This document shows positions 22,971 through 36,300 of a stretch of 64,000 nt of DNA, one piece after another; the first letter of the stretch is position 1, and every line of letters starts with the position of its first letter. Origin of the DNA: Chondrilla cf. caribensis (Eukaryota > Porifera > Demospongiae > Chondrillida > Chondrillidae); contig OZ026562.1 of NCBI GenBank assembly GCA_964020155.1, positions 4,942,080 through 5,006,079 of the forward strand, written 5' to 3'. The notes under the pieces were generated by a model. The model saw only the letters and a list, made by a program, of their open reading frames with translations, was not told where the DNA came from and did no database searches. The translations under genes were made by a program, and so were the position numbers.

Positions 22971-24390
22971 GATTTCTTTTCTGGTCACCAAGGGCTACCT
23001 AGTGTCCATGCCTAACTCACCAACACAATTTGGTAAGCATTCTGATTGTCCTGAGTGCGCTATAAGCCTCGTGGTGACAAGCCCAAAAAATGTCACAATT
23101 TTTTGTCTTGTCACCACGGCCTCTCCTGTGTGCACGTGATGCATCATAGCTCAAATTCAAATGCACAGACACACTCCTGGACCTGGTAGCTACCTTCTGA
23201 TAGCAAAAAGTTGCATTTTGATGTCGACCAAAATTTCCCCCTATTGCCAATGTATATATTTTGAATGTAGATTCATATATGCGTGTATTACGCCTTGTGG
23301 TGATCACCTAAGCAATTTGATATTTCTTTTCTGTTCACCAAAGTCTACCCAGTGTCCATACCAAACTCTCCAACACAATTTTGTAAGCATTCTGATTGTC
23401 CTGAGTGCGTTATAAGCCTCGTGGTGACAAGCCCAAAAAATGTCAATTTTTGGTCTTGTCACCACGGCCTCTCCTGTGTGCACGTGATGCATCATAGCTC
23501 AAATCTGAATGCACAGACACACTCCTGGACCTGGTAGCTACCTTCTGATAGCAAAAAAGATGCATTTTGATGTGGACCAAAATTTCCCCCCAGTGCCACA
23601 TATAATAGAATGTATATACTTTGTATGTACATTCATATATGCGTGTAATACGCCTTGTGGTGATCACCTAAGCAATTTGAGATTTCTTTTCTGGTCACCA
23701 AGGGCTACCTAGTGTCCATGCCTAACTCACCAACACAATTTGGTAAGCATTCTGATTGTCCTGAGTGCGCTATAAGCCTCGTGGTGACAAGCCCAAAAAA
23801 TGTCACAATTTTTTGTCTTGTCACCACGGCCTCTCCTGTGTGCACGTGATGCATCATAGCTCAAATTCAAATGCACAGACACACTCCTGGACCTGGTAGC
23901 TACCTTCTGATAGCAAAAAGTTGCATTTTGATGTCGACCAAAATTTCCCCCTATTGCCAATGTATATATTTTGAATGTAGATTCATATATGCGTGTATTA
24001 CGCCTTGTGGTGATCACCTAAGCAATTTGATATTTCTTTTCTGTTCACCAAAGTCTACCCAGTGTCCATACCAAACTCTCCAACACAATTTTGTAAGCAT
24101 TCTGATTGTCCTGAGTGCGTTATAAGCCTCGTGGTGACAAGCCCAAAAAATGTCAATTTTTGGTCTTGTCACCACGGCCTCTCCTGTGTGCACGTGATGC
24201 ATCATAGCTCAAATCTGAATGCACAGACACACTCCTGGACCTGGTAGCTACCTTCTGATAGCAAAAAAGATGCATTTTGATGTCGACCAAAATTTCCCCC
24301 TATTGCCAATGTATATACTTTGTATGTAGATTCGTATATAAGTGTATTACGCCTTGTGGTGATCACCTAAGCAATTTGAGATTTCTTTTC
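22971..24390 (+). repeat. Near-identical 710-bp dimers in tandem (higher-order repeat)
   Basis: The two-monomer block starting about 22971 recurs 710 bp later with the same private variants (ccaaagtctacccagtg, gtcacaattttttgtc). A larger block starting near 22294 recurs 2117 bp later. Confidence 0.85.
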
Positions 24391-27241
24391 TGGTCACCAA
24401 GGGCTACCTAGTGTCCATGCCTAACTCACCAACACAATTTGGTAAGCATTCTGATTGTCCTGAGTGCGCTATAAGCCTCGTGGTGACAAGCCCAAAAAAT
24501 GTCAATTTTTGGTCTTGTCACCACGGCCTCTCCTGTGTGCACGTGATGCATCATAGCTCAAATCCGAATTCACAGACAAACTCCTGGACCTAGTAGCTAC
24601 CTTCTGATAGCAAAAAGTTGCATTTTGATGTCGACCAAAATTTCCCCCTATTGCCAATGTATATACTTTGTATGTACATTCATATATGCGTGTAATACGC
24701 ATTATGGTGATCACCTAAGCAATTTGAGATTTCTTTTCTGGTCACCAAGGGCTACCTAGTGTCCATGCCTAACTCACCAACACAATTTGGTAAGCATTCT
24801 GATTGTCCTGAGTGCGCTATAAGCCTCGTGGTGACAAGCCCAAAAAATGTCAATTTTTGGTCTTGTCACCACGGCCTCTCCTGTGTGCACGTGATGCATC
24901 ATAGCTGAAATCCAAATGCACAGACACACTCCTGGACCTGGTAGCTACCTTCTGATAGCAAAAAGGATGCATTTTGATGTGGACCAAAATTTCCCCCCAG
25001 TGCCACATATAATAGAATGTATATACTTTGTATGTACATTCATATATGCGTGTAATACGCCTTGTGGTGATCACCTAAGCAATTTGAGATTTCTTTTCTG
25101 GTCACCAAGGGCTACCTAGTGTCCATGCCTAACTCACCAACACAATTTGGTAAGCATTCTGATTGTCCTGAGTGCGCTATAAGCCTCGTGGTGACAAGCC
25201 CAAAAAATGTCACAATTTTTTGTCTTGTCACCACGGCCTCTCCTGTGTGCACGTGATGCATCATAGCTCAAATTCAAATGCACAGACACACTCCTGGACC
25301 TGGTAGCTACCTTCTGATAGCAAAAAGTTGCATTTTGATGTCGACCAAAATTTCCCCCTATTGCCAATGTATATACTTTGAATGTAGATTCATATATATG
25401 TGTATTACGCCTTGTGGTGATCACCTAAGCAATTTGAGATTTCTTTGCTGGTCACCAAGGGCTACCTAGTGTCCATGCCTAACTCCCCAACACAATTTTG
25501 TAAGCATTCTGATTGTCCTGAGTGCGTTATAAGCCTCGTGGTGACAAGCCAAAAAATGTCCATTTTTTGAGTTGTCACCACAGCCTCTCCTGTGTGCACG
25601 TGATGCATCATAGCTGAAATCCGAATGCACAGACACACTCCTGGACCTAGTAGCTACCTTCTGATAGCAAAAAAGATGCATTTTGATGTGGACCAAAATT
25701 TCCCCCCAGTGCCACATATAATAGAATGTATATACTTTGTATGTACATTCATATATGCGTGTAATACGCCTTGTGGTGAACACCTAAGCAATTTGATATT
25801 TCTTTTCTGTTCACCAAGGGCTACCCAGTGTCCATACCAAACTCTCCAACACAATTTCGTATGCATTCTGATTGTCCTGAGTGCGTTATAAGCCTCGTGG
25901 TGACAAGCCCAAAAAATGTCAATTTTTGGAGTTGTCACCACGGCCTCTCCTGTGTGCACGTGATGCATCATAGCTCAAATCCGATTGCACAGACACACTA
26001 CTGGACCTGGTAGCTACCTTCTGATAGCAAAAAGGATGCATTTTGATGTCGACCAAAATTTTCCCCCAGTGCCACATATAATAGAATGTATATACTTTGT
26101 ATGTACATTCATATATGCATGTAATACGCCTTGTGGTGATCACCTAAGCAATTTGATATTTCTTTTCTGTTCACCAAGGGCTACCCAGTGTCCATACCAA
26201 ACTCTCCAACACAATTTGGTAAGCATTCTGATTGTCCTGAGTGCATTATAAGCCTCGTGGTGACAAGCCCAAAAAATGTCAATTTTTGGTCTTGTCATCA
26301 CGGCCTCTCCTGTGTGCACGTGATGCATCATAACTCAAATTTGAATGCACAGACACACTCCTGGACCTGGTAGCTACCTTCTGATAGCAAAAGGTTGCAT
26401 TTTGATGTCGACCAAAATTTCCCCCTATTGCCAATATATATACTTTGTATGTATATTCATACACAAGTGTATTACGCCTTGGGTGATCACCTAAGCAATT
26501 TGAGATTTCTTTTCTGGTCACCAAGGGCTACCTAGTGTCCATGCCTAACTCACCAACACAATTTCGTAAGCATTCTGATTGTCCTGAGTGCGCTATAAGC
26601 CTCGTGGTGACAAGCCCAAAAAATGTCAATTTTTTGTCTTGTCACCACGGCCTCTCCTGTGTGCACGTGATGCATCATAGCTGAAATCCAAATGCACAGA
26701 CACACTCCTGGACCTGGTAGCTACCTTCTGATAGCAAAAAGTTGCATTTTGATGTCGACCAAAATTTCCCCCTATTGCCAATGTACATACTTTGTATGTA
26801 GATTCATATATGCGTGTATTACGCCTTGGGTGATCACCTAAGCAATTTGAGATTTCTTTGCTGGTCCCCAAGGGCTACCTAGTGTCCATGCCTAACTCAC
26901 CAACACAATTCGTAAGCATTCTGATTGTCCTGAGTGCGTTATAAGCCTCGTGGTGACAAGCCCCAAAAATGTCAATTTTTGGTCTTGTCACCACGGCCTC
27001 TCCTGTGTGCACGTGATGCATCATAGCTGAAATCCAAATGCACAGACACACTCCTGGACCTGGTAGCTACCTTCTGATAGCAAAAAGGATGCATTTTGAT
27101 GTGGACCAAAATTTCCCCCCCAGTGCCACATATAATAGAATGTATATACTTTGTATGTACATTTATATATGCGTGTAATACGCCTTGTGGTGATCACCTA
27201 AGCAATTTGAGATTTCTTTTCTGGTCACCAAGGGCTACCCA

Positions 27242-30071
27242 GTGTCCATGCCTAACTCACCAACACAATTTCGCAAGCATTCTGATTGTCCTGAGTGCGC
27301 TATAAGCCTCGTGGTGACAAGCCCAAAAAATGTCAATTTTTGGTCTTGTCACCACGGCCTCTCCTGTGTGGACGTGATGCATCATAGCTCAAATTCAAAT
27401 GCACAGACACACTCCTGGACCTGGTAGCTACCTTCTGATAGCAAAAAGTTGCATTTTGATGTCGACCAAAATTTCCCCCTATTGCCAATGTATATACTTT
27501 GAATGTAGATTCATATATGCGTGTATTACGCCTTGGGTGATCACCTAAGCAATTTGAGATTTCTTTGCTGGTCACCAAGGGCTACCCAGTGTCCATACCA
27601 AACTCTCCAACACAATTTCGTATGCATTCTGATTGTCCTGAGTGCGCTATAAGCCTCGTGGTGACAAGCCCAAAAAATGTCAATTTTTGGAGTTGTCACC
27701 ACGGCCTCTCCTGTGTGCACGTGATGCATCATAGCTCAAATCCGATTGCACAGACACACTCCTGGACCTAGTAGCTACCTTCTGATAGCAAAAAGGATGC
27801 ATTTTGATGTGGACCAAAATTTCCCCCCAGTGCCACATATAATAGAATGTATATACTTTGTATGTACATTCATATATGCATGTAATACGCCTTGTGGTGA
27901 TCACCTAAGCAATTTGAGATTTCTTTTCTGTTGACCAAGGGCTACCCAGTGTCCATACCAAACTCTCCAACACAATTTGGTAAGCATTCTGATTGTCCTG
28001 AGTGCATTATAAGCCTCGTGGTGACAAGCCCAAAAAATGTCAATTTTTGGTCTTGTCACCACGGCCTCTCCTGTGTGCACGTGATGCATCATAGCTCAAA
28101 TTTGAATGCACAGACACACTCCTGGACCTGGTAGCTACCTTCTGATAGCAAAAGGTTGCATTTTGATGTCGACCAAAATTTCCCCCTAATGCCAATGTAT
28201 ATACTTTGTATGTAGATTCATATATATGTGTATTACGCCTTGTGGTGATCACCTAAGCAATTTGATATTTCCTTGCTGGTCACCAAAGTCTACCCAGTGT
28301 CCATGCCTAACTCCCCAACACAATTTTGTAAGCATTCTGATTGTCCTGAGTGCGTTATAAGCCTCGTGGTGACAAGCCAAAAAATGTCCATTTTTTGAGT
28401 TGTCACCACAGCCTCTCCTGTGTGCACGTGATGCATCATAGCTGAAATCCGAATGCACAGACACACTCCTGGACCTAGTAGCTACCTTCTGATAGCAAAA
28501 AGGATGCATTTTGATGTGGACCAAAATTTCCCCCCCAGTGCCACATATAATAGAATGTATATACTTTGTATGTACATTTATATATGCGTGTAATACGCCT
28601 TGTGGTGATCACCTAAGCAATTTGATATTTCTTTTCTGTTCACCAAGGGCTACCCAGTGTCCATGCCTAACTCACCAACACAATTTGGTAAGCATTCTGA
28701 TTGTCCTGAGTGCGCTATAAGCCTCGTGGTGACAAGCCCAAAAAATGTCAATTTTTGGTCTTGTCACCACGGCCTCTCCTGTGTGGACGTGATGCATCAT
28801 AGCTCAAATTCAAATGCACAGACACACTCCTGGACCTGGTAGCTACCTTCTGATAGCAAAAAGTTGCATTTTGATGTCGACCAAAATTTCCCCCTATTGC
28901 CAATGTATATACTTTGAATGTAGATTCATATATGCGTGTATTACGCCTTGGGTGATCACCTAAGCAATTTGAGTTTTCTTTGCTGGTCACCAAGGGCTAC
29001 CCAGTGTCCATACCAAACTCTCCAACACAATTTCGTATGCATTCTGATTGTCCTGAGTGCGTTATAAGCCTCGTGGTGACAAGCCCAAAAAATGTCAATT
29101 TTTGGAGTTGTCACCACGGCCTCTCCTGTGTGCACGTGATGCATCATAGCTCAAATCCGATTGCACAGACACACTCCTGGACCTAGTAGCTACCTTCTGA
29201 TAGCAAAAAGGATGCATTTTGATGTGGACCAAAATTTCCCCCCAGTGCCACATATAATAGAATGTATATACTTTGTATGTACATTCATATATGCATGTAA
29301 TACGCCTTGTGGTGATCACCTAAGCAATTTGAGATTTCTTTTCTGTTGACCAAGGGCTACCCAGTGTCCATACCAAACTCTCCAACACAATTTGGTAAGC
29401 ATTCTGATTGTCCTGAGTGCATTATAAGCCTCGTGGTGACAAGCCCAAAAAATGTCAATTTTTGGTCTTGTCACCACGGCCTCTCCTGTGTGCACGTGAT
29501 GCATCATAGCTCAAATTTGAATGCACAGACACACTCCTGGACCTGGTAGCTACCTTCTGATAGCAAAAGGTTGCATTTTGATGTCGACCAAAATTTCCCC
29601 CTAATGCCAATGTATATACTTTGTATGTAGATTCATATATATGTGTATTACGCCTTGTGGTGATCACCTAAGCAATTTGATATTTCCTTGCTGGTCACCA
29701 AAGTCTACCCAGTGTCCATGCCTAACTCCCCAACACAATTTTGTAAGCATTCTGATTGTCCTGAGTGCGTTATAAGCCTCGTGGTGACAAGCCAAAAAAT
29801 GTCCATTTTTTGAGTTGTCACCACAGCCTCTCCTGTGTGCACGTGATGCATCATAGCTGAAATCCGAATGCACAGACACACTCCTGGACCTAGTAGCTAC
29901 CTTCTGATAGCAAAAAAGATGCATTTTGATGTGGACCAAAATTTCCCCCCAGTGCCACATATAATAGAATGTATATACTTTGTATGTACATTCATATATG
30001 CGTGTAATACGCCTTGTGGTGATCACCTAAGCAATTTGATATTTCTTTTCTGTTCACCAAGGGCTACCCAG
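27242..30071 (+). repeat. Four-monomer 1415-bp higher-order repeat
   Basis: The block from about 27242 reappears 1415 bp on, with the same order of variant monomers and shared variants (gtgtggacgtgatg, ctgttgaccaagg, gtgcattataagcc), with a few differences. Confidence 0.85.
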
Positions 30072-33000
30072 TGTCCATACCAAACTCTCCAACACAATTT
30101 GGTAAGCATTCTGATTGTCCTGAGTGCATTATAAGCCTCGTGGTGACAAGCCCAAAAAATGTCAATTTTTGGTCTTGTCACCACGGCCTCTCCTGTGTGC
30201 ACGTGATGCATCATAGCTCAAGTCTGAATGCTCAGACGCACTCCTGGACCTAGTAGCTACCTTCTGATAGCAAAAAGATGCATTTTGATGTGGACCAAAA
30301 TTTCCCCCTAGTGCCAATATATATACTTTGTATGTATATTCATACACAAGTGTATTACGCCTTGGGTGATCACCTAAGCAATTTGAGATTTCTTTTCTGG
30401 TCACCAAGGGCTACCTAGTGTCCATGCCTAACTCACCAACACAATTTGGTAAGCATTCTGATTGTCCTGAGTGCGCTATAAGCCTCGTGGTGACAAGCCC
30501 AAAAAATGTCAATTTTTGGTCTTGTCACCACGGCCTCTCCTGTGTGCACGTGATGCATCATAGCTCAAATTCAAATGCACAGACACACTCCTGGACCTGG
30601 TAGCTACCTTCTGATAGCAAAAAGTTGCATTTTGATGTCGACCAAAATTTCCCCCTATTGCCAATGTACATACTTTGTATGTAGATTCATATATGCGTGT
30701 ATTACGCCTTGGGTGATCACCTAAGCAATTTGAGATTTCTTTTCTGGTCACCAAGGGCTACCTAGTGTCCATGCCTAACTCACCAACACAATTCGTAAGC
30801 ATTCTGATTGTCCTGAGTGCGCTATAAGCCTCGTGGTGACAAGCCCCAAAAATGTCAATTTTTGGTCTTGTCACCACGGCCTCTCCTGTGTGCACGTGAT
30901 GCATCATAGCTGAAATCCAAATGCACAGACACACTCCTGGACCTGGTAGCTACCTTCTGATAGCAAAAAGGATGCATTTTGATGTTGACCAAAATTTCCC
31001 CCCCAGTGCCACATATAATAGAATGTATATACTTTGTATGTACATTCATATATGCATGTAATACGCCTTGTGGTGATCACCTAAGCAATTTGAGATTTCT
31101 TTTCTGTTGACCAAGGGCTACCCAGTGTCCATACCAAACTCTCCAACACAATTTGGTAAGCATTCTGATTGTCCTGAGTGCATTATAAGCCTCGTGGTGA
31201 CAAGCCCAAAAAATGTCAATTTTTGGTCTTGTCAACACGGCCTCTCCTGTGTGCACGTGATGCATCATAGCTCAAATTTGAATGCACAGACACACTCCTG
31301 GACCTGGTAGCTACCTTCTGATAGCAAAAAGTTGCATTTTGATGTCGACCAAAATTTCCCCCTAATGCCAATGTATATACTTTGTATGTAGATTCATATA
31401 TATGTGTATTACGCCTTGTGGTGATCACCTAAGCAATTTGATATTTCCTTGCTGGTCACCAAAGTCTACCCAGTGTCCATGCCTAACTCCCCAACACAAT
31501 TTGGTAAGCATTCTGATTGTCCTGAGTGCGCTATAAGCCTCGTGGTGACAAGCCCAAAAAATGTCAATTTTTGGTCTTGTCACCACGGCCTCTCCTGTGT
31601 GCACGTGATGCATCATAGCTCAAATCCAAATGCACAGACACACTCCTGGACCTGGTAGCTACCTTCTGATAGCAAAAAGTTGCATTTTGATGTCGACCAA
31701 AATTTCCCCCTATTGCCAATGTATATACTTTGTATGTAGATTCATATATGCGTGTATTACGCCTTGGGTGATCACCTAAGCAATTTGAGATTTCTTTGCT
31801 GGTCCCCAAGGGCTACCTAGTGTCCATGCCTAACTCACCAACACAATTTGGTAAGCATTCTGATTGTCCTGAGTGCGCTATAAGCCTCGTGGTGACAAGC
31901 CCCAAAAATGTCACAATTTTTTGTCTTGTCACCACGGCCTCCCTGTGTGCACGTGATGCATCATAGCTGAAATCCAAATGCACAGACACACTCCTGGACC
32001 TGGTAGCTACCTTCTGATAGCAAAAAGGATGCATTTTGATGTGGACCAAAATTTCCCCCCAGTGCCACATATAATAGAATGTATATACTTTGTATGTACA
32101 TTCATATATGCATGTAATACGCCTTGTGGTGATCACCTAAGCAATTTGAGATTTCTTTTCTGTTGACCAAGGGCTACCCAGTGTCCATACCAAACTCTCC
32201 AACACAATTTCGTAAGCATTCTGATTGTCCTGAGTGCATTATAAGCCTCGTGGTGACAAGCCCAAAAAATGTCAATTTTTGGTCTTGTCACCACGGCCTC
32301 TCCTGTGTGCACGTGATGCATTATAGCTCAAATTTGAATGCACAGACACACTCCTGGACCTGGTAGCTACCTTCTGATAGCAAAAGGTTGCATTTTGATG
32401 TCGACCAAAATTTCCCCCTAATGCCAATGTATATACTTTGTATGTAGATTCATATATATGTGTATTACGCCTTGTGGTGATCACCTAAGCAATTTGATAT
32501 TTCCTTGCTGGTCACCAAAGTCTACCCAGTGTCCATGCCTAACTCCCCAACACAATTTTGTAAGCATTCTGATTGTCCTGAGTGCGTTATAAGCCTCGTG
32601 GTGACAAGCCAAAAAATGTCCATTTTTTGAGTTGTCACCACAGCCTCTCCTGTGTGCACGTGATGCATCATAGCTGAAATCCGAATGCACAGACACACTC
32701 CTGGACCTAGTAGCTACCTTCTGATAGCAAAAAAGATGCATTTTGATGTGGACCAAAATTTCCCCCCAGTGCCACATATAATAGAATGTATATACTTTGT
32801 ATGTACATTCATATATGCGTGTAATACGCCTTGTGGTGATCACCTAAGCAATTTGATATTTCTTTTCTGTTCACCAAGGGCTACCCAGTGTCCATACCAA
32901 ACTCTCCAACACAATTTGGTAAGCATTCTGATTGTCCTGAGTGCATTATAAGCCTCGTGGTGACAAGCCCAAAAAATGTCAATTTTTGGTCTTGTCACCA

Positions 33001-33235
33001 CGGCCTCTCCTGTGTGCACGTGATGCATCATAGCTCAAGTCTGAATGCTCAGACGCACTCCTGGACCTAGTAGCTACCTTCTGATAGCAAAAAGATGCAT
33101 TTTGATGTGGACCAAAATTTCCCCCTAGTGCCAATATATATACTTTGTATGTATATTCATACACAAGTGTATTACGCCTTGGGTGATCACCTAAGCAATT
33201 TGAGATTTCTTTTCTGGTCACCAAGGGCTACCTAG
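29664..33235 (+). repeat. Eight-monomer 2817-bp higher-order repeat
   Basis: The block from about 29664 recurs at 32481, including the unusual monomer with ctcaagtctgaatgctcagacgc at 30216 and 33033. A three-monomer step of 1056 bp links 31077 and 32133. Confidence 0.85.
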
Positions 33236-33303
33236 TGTCCATGCCTAACTCACCAACACAATTTGGTAAGCATTCTGATTGTCCTGAGTGCGCTATAAGC
33301 CTC

Positions 33304-33348
33304 GTGGTGACAAGCCCAAAAAATGTCAATTTTTGGTCTTGTCACCAC
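33304..33348 (+). other. Representative 45-nt hairpin at a satellite A monomer joint
   Basis: GTGGTGACAAG (33304-33314) pairs perfectly with CTTGTCACCAC (33338-33348). Inside, CCAAAAA pairs with TTTTTGG around a short loop. The same structure is present at essentially every monomer joint. The next joint is at 33650, a 346-bp step. Whether it is transcribed or bound is unknown. Confidence 0.9.
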
Positions 33349-36300
33349 GGCCTCTCCTGTGTGCACGTGATGCATCATAGCTCAAATCCAAATGCACAGA
33401 CACACTCCTGGACCTGGTAGCTACCTTCTGATAGCAAAAAGTTGCATTTTGATGTCGACCAAAATTTCCCCCTATTGCCAATGTACATACTTTGTATGTA
33501 GATTCATATATGCGTGTATTACGCCTTGGGTGATCACCTAAGCAATTTGAGATTTCTTTTCTGGTCACCAAGGGCTACCTAGTGTCCATGCCTAACTCAC
33601 CAACACAATTCGTAAGCATTCTGATTGTCCTGAGTGCGCTATAAGCCTCGTGGTGACAAGCCCAAAAAATGTCAATTTTTGGTCTTGTCACCACGGCCTC
33701 TCCTGTGTGCACGTGATGCATCATAGCTCAAATCCAAATGCACAGACACACTCCTGGACCTGGTAGTTACCTTCTGATAGCAAAAAGGATGCATTTTGAT
33801 GTGGACCAAAATTTCCCCCCCAGTGCCACATATAATAGAATGTATATACTTTGTATGTACATTCATATATGCGTGTAATACGCCTTGTGGTGATCACCTA
33901 AGCAATTTGAGATTTCTTTTCTGGTCACCAAGGGCTACCCAGTGTCCATGCCTAACTCACCAACACAATTTGGTAAGCATTCTGATTGTCCTGAGTGCGC
34001 TATAAGCCTCGTGGTGACAAGCCCAAAAAATGTCAATTTTTGGTCTTGTCACCACGGCCTCTCCTGTGTGCACGTGATGCATCATAGCTCAAATCCAAAT
34101 GCACAGACACACTCCTGGACCTGGTAGCTACCTTCTGATAGCAAAAAGTTGCATTTTGATGTCGACCAAAATTTCCCCCTATTGCCAATGTATATACTTT
34201 GTATGTAGATTCATATATGCGTATATTACGCCTTGGGTGATCACCTAAGCAATTTGAGATTTCTTTTCTGGTCCCCAAGGGCTACCTAGTGTCCATGCCT
34301 AACTCACCAACACAATTTGGTAAGCATTCTGATTGTCCTGAGTGCGCTATAAGCCTCGTGGTGACAAGCCCAAAAAATGTCAATTTTTGGTCTTGTCACC
34401 ACGGCCTCTCCTGTGTGCACGTGATGCATCATAGCTCAAATCCAAATGCACAGACACACTCCTGGACCTGGTAGCTACCTTCTGATAGCAAAAAGGATTC
34501 ATTTTGATGTCGACCAAAATTTCCCCCCCGTGCCACATATAATAGAATGTATATACTTTGTATGTACATTCATATATGCGTGTAATACGCCTTGTGGTGA
34601 TCACCTAAGCAATTTGAGATTTCCTTTCTGGTCACCAAGGGCTACCTAGTGTCCATGCCTAACTCACCAACACAATTTGGTAAGCATTCTGATTGTCCTG
34701 AGTGCGCTATAAGCCTCGTGGTGACAAGCCCAAAAAATGTCAATTTTTGGTCTTGTCACCACGGCCTCTCCTGTGTGCACGTGATGCATCATAGCTCAAA
34801 TTCAAATGCACAGACACACTCCTGGACCTGGTAGCTACCTTCTGATAGCAAAAAGTTGCATTTTGATGTCGACCAAAATTTTCCCCTATTGCCAATGTAT
34901 ATACTTTGAATGTAGATTCATATATGCGTGTATTACGCCTTGGGTGATCACCTAAGCAATTTGAGATTTCTTTTCTGATCACCAAGGGCTACCTAGTGTC
35001 CATGCCTAACTCACCAACACAATTTCGCAAGCATTCTGATTGTCCTGAGTGTGTTATAAGCCTCGTGGTGACAAGCCCAAAAATGTTAATTTTTGGTCTT
35101 GTCACCACGGCCTCTCCTGTGTGCACGTGATGCATCATAGCTCAAATCCAAATGCACAGACACACTCCTGGACCTGGTAGCTACCTTCTGATAGCAAAAA
35201 GGATGCATTTTGATGTCGACCAAAATTTCCCCCCAGTGCCACATATAATAGAATGTATATACTTTGTATGTACATTCATATATGCGTGTAATACGCCTTG
35301 TGGTGATCACCTAAGCAATTTGAGATTTCTTTTCTGGTCACCAAGGGCTACCCAGTGTCCATGCCTAACTCACCAACACAATTTGGTAAGCATTCTGATT
35401 GTCCTGAGTGCGCTATAAGCCTCGTGGTGACAAGCCCAAAAAATGTCAATTTTTGGTCTTGTCACCACGGCCTCTCCTGTGTGCACGTGATGCATCATAG
35501 CTCAAATCCGAATTCACAGACACACTCCTGGACCTAGTAGCTACCTTCTGATAGCAAAAAGTTGCATTTTGATGTGGACCAAAATTTCCCCCCAGTGCCA
35601 CATATAATAGAATGTATATACTTTGTATGTACATTCATATATGCGTGTAATACGCCTTGTGGTGATCACCTAAGCAATTTGAGATTTCCTTTCTGGTCAC
35701 CAAGGGCTACCTAGTGTCCATGCCTAACTCACCAACACAATTTGGTAAGCATTCTGATTGTCCTGAGTGCGCTATAAGCCTCGTGGTGACAAGCCCAAAA
35801 AATGTCAATTTTTGGTCTTGTCACCACGGCCTCTCCTGTGTGCACGTGATGCATCATAGCTCAAATTCAAATGCACAGACACACTCCTGGACCTGGTAGC
35901 TACCTTCTGATAGCAAAAAGTTGCATTTTGATGTCGACCAAAATTTCCCCCTATTGCCAATGTATATACTTTGAATGTAGATTCATATATGCGTGTATTA
36001 CGCCTTGTGGTGATCACCTAAGCAATTTGAGTTTTCTTTGCTGGTCACCAAGGGCTACCTAGTGTCCATGCCTAACTCACCAACACAATTTCGCAAGCAT
36101 TCTGATTGTCCTGAGTGCGTTATAAGCCTCGTGGTGACAAACCCAAAAAATGTCAATTTTTGGTCTTGTCACCACGGCCTCTCCTGTGTGCACGTGATGC
36201 ATCATAGCTCAAATCCAAATGCACAGACACACTCCTGGACCTGGTAGCTACCTTCTGATAGCAAAAAGTTGCATTTTGATGTCGACCAAAATTTCCCCCT

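Noticed and set aside
33304..33348. Joint hairpin as a canonical microRNA precursor
   Set aside because: At 45 nt it is shorter than typical animal precursors, and no expression evidence can be obtained from sequence alone.
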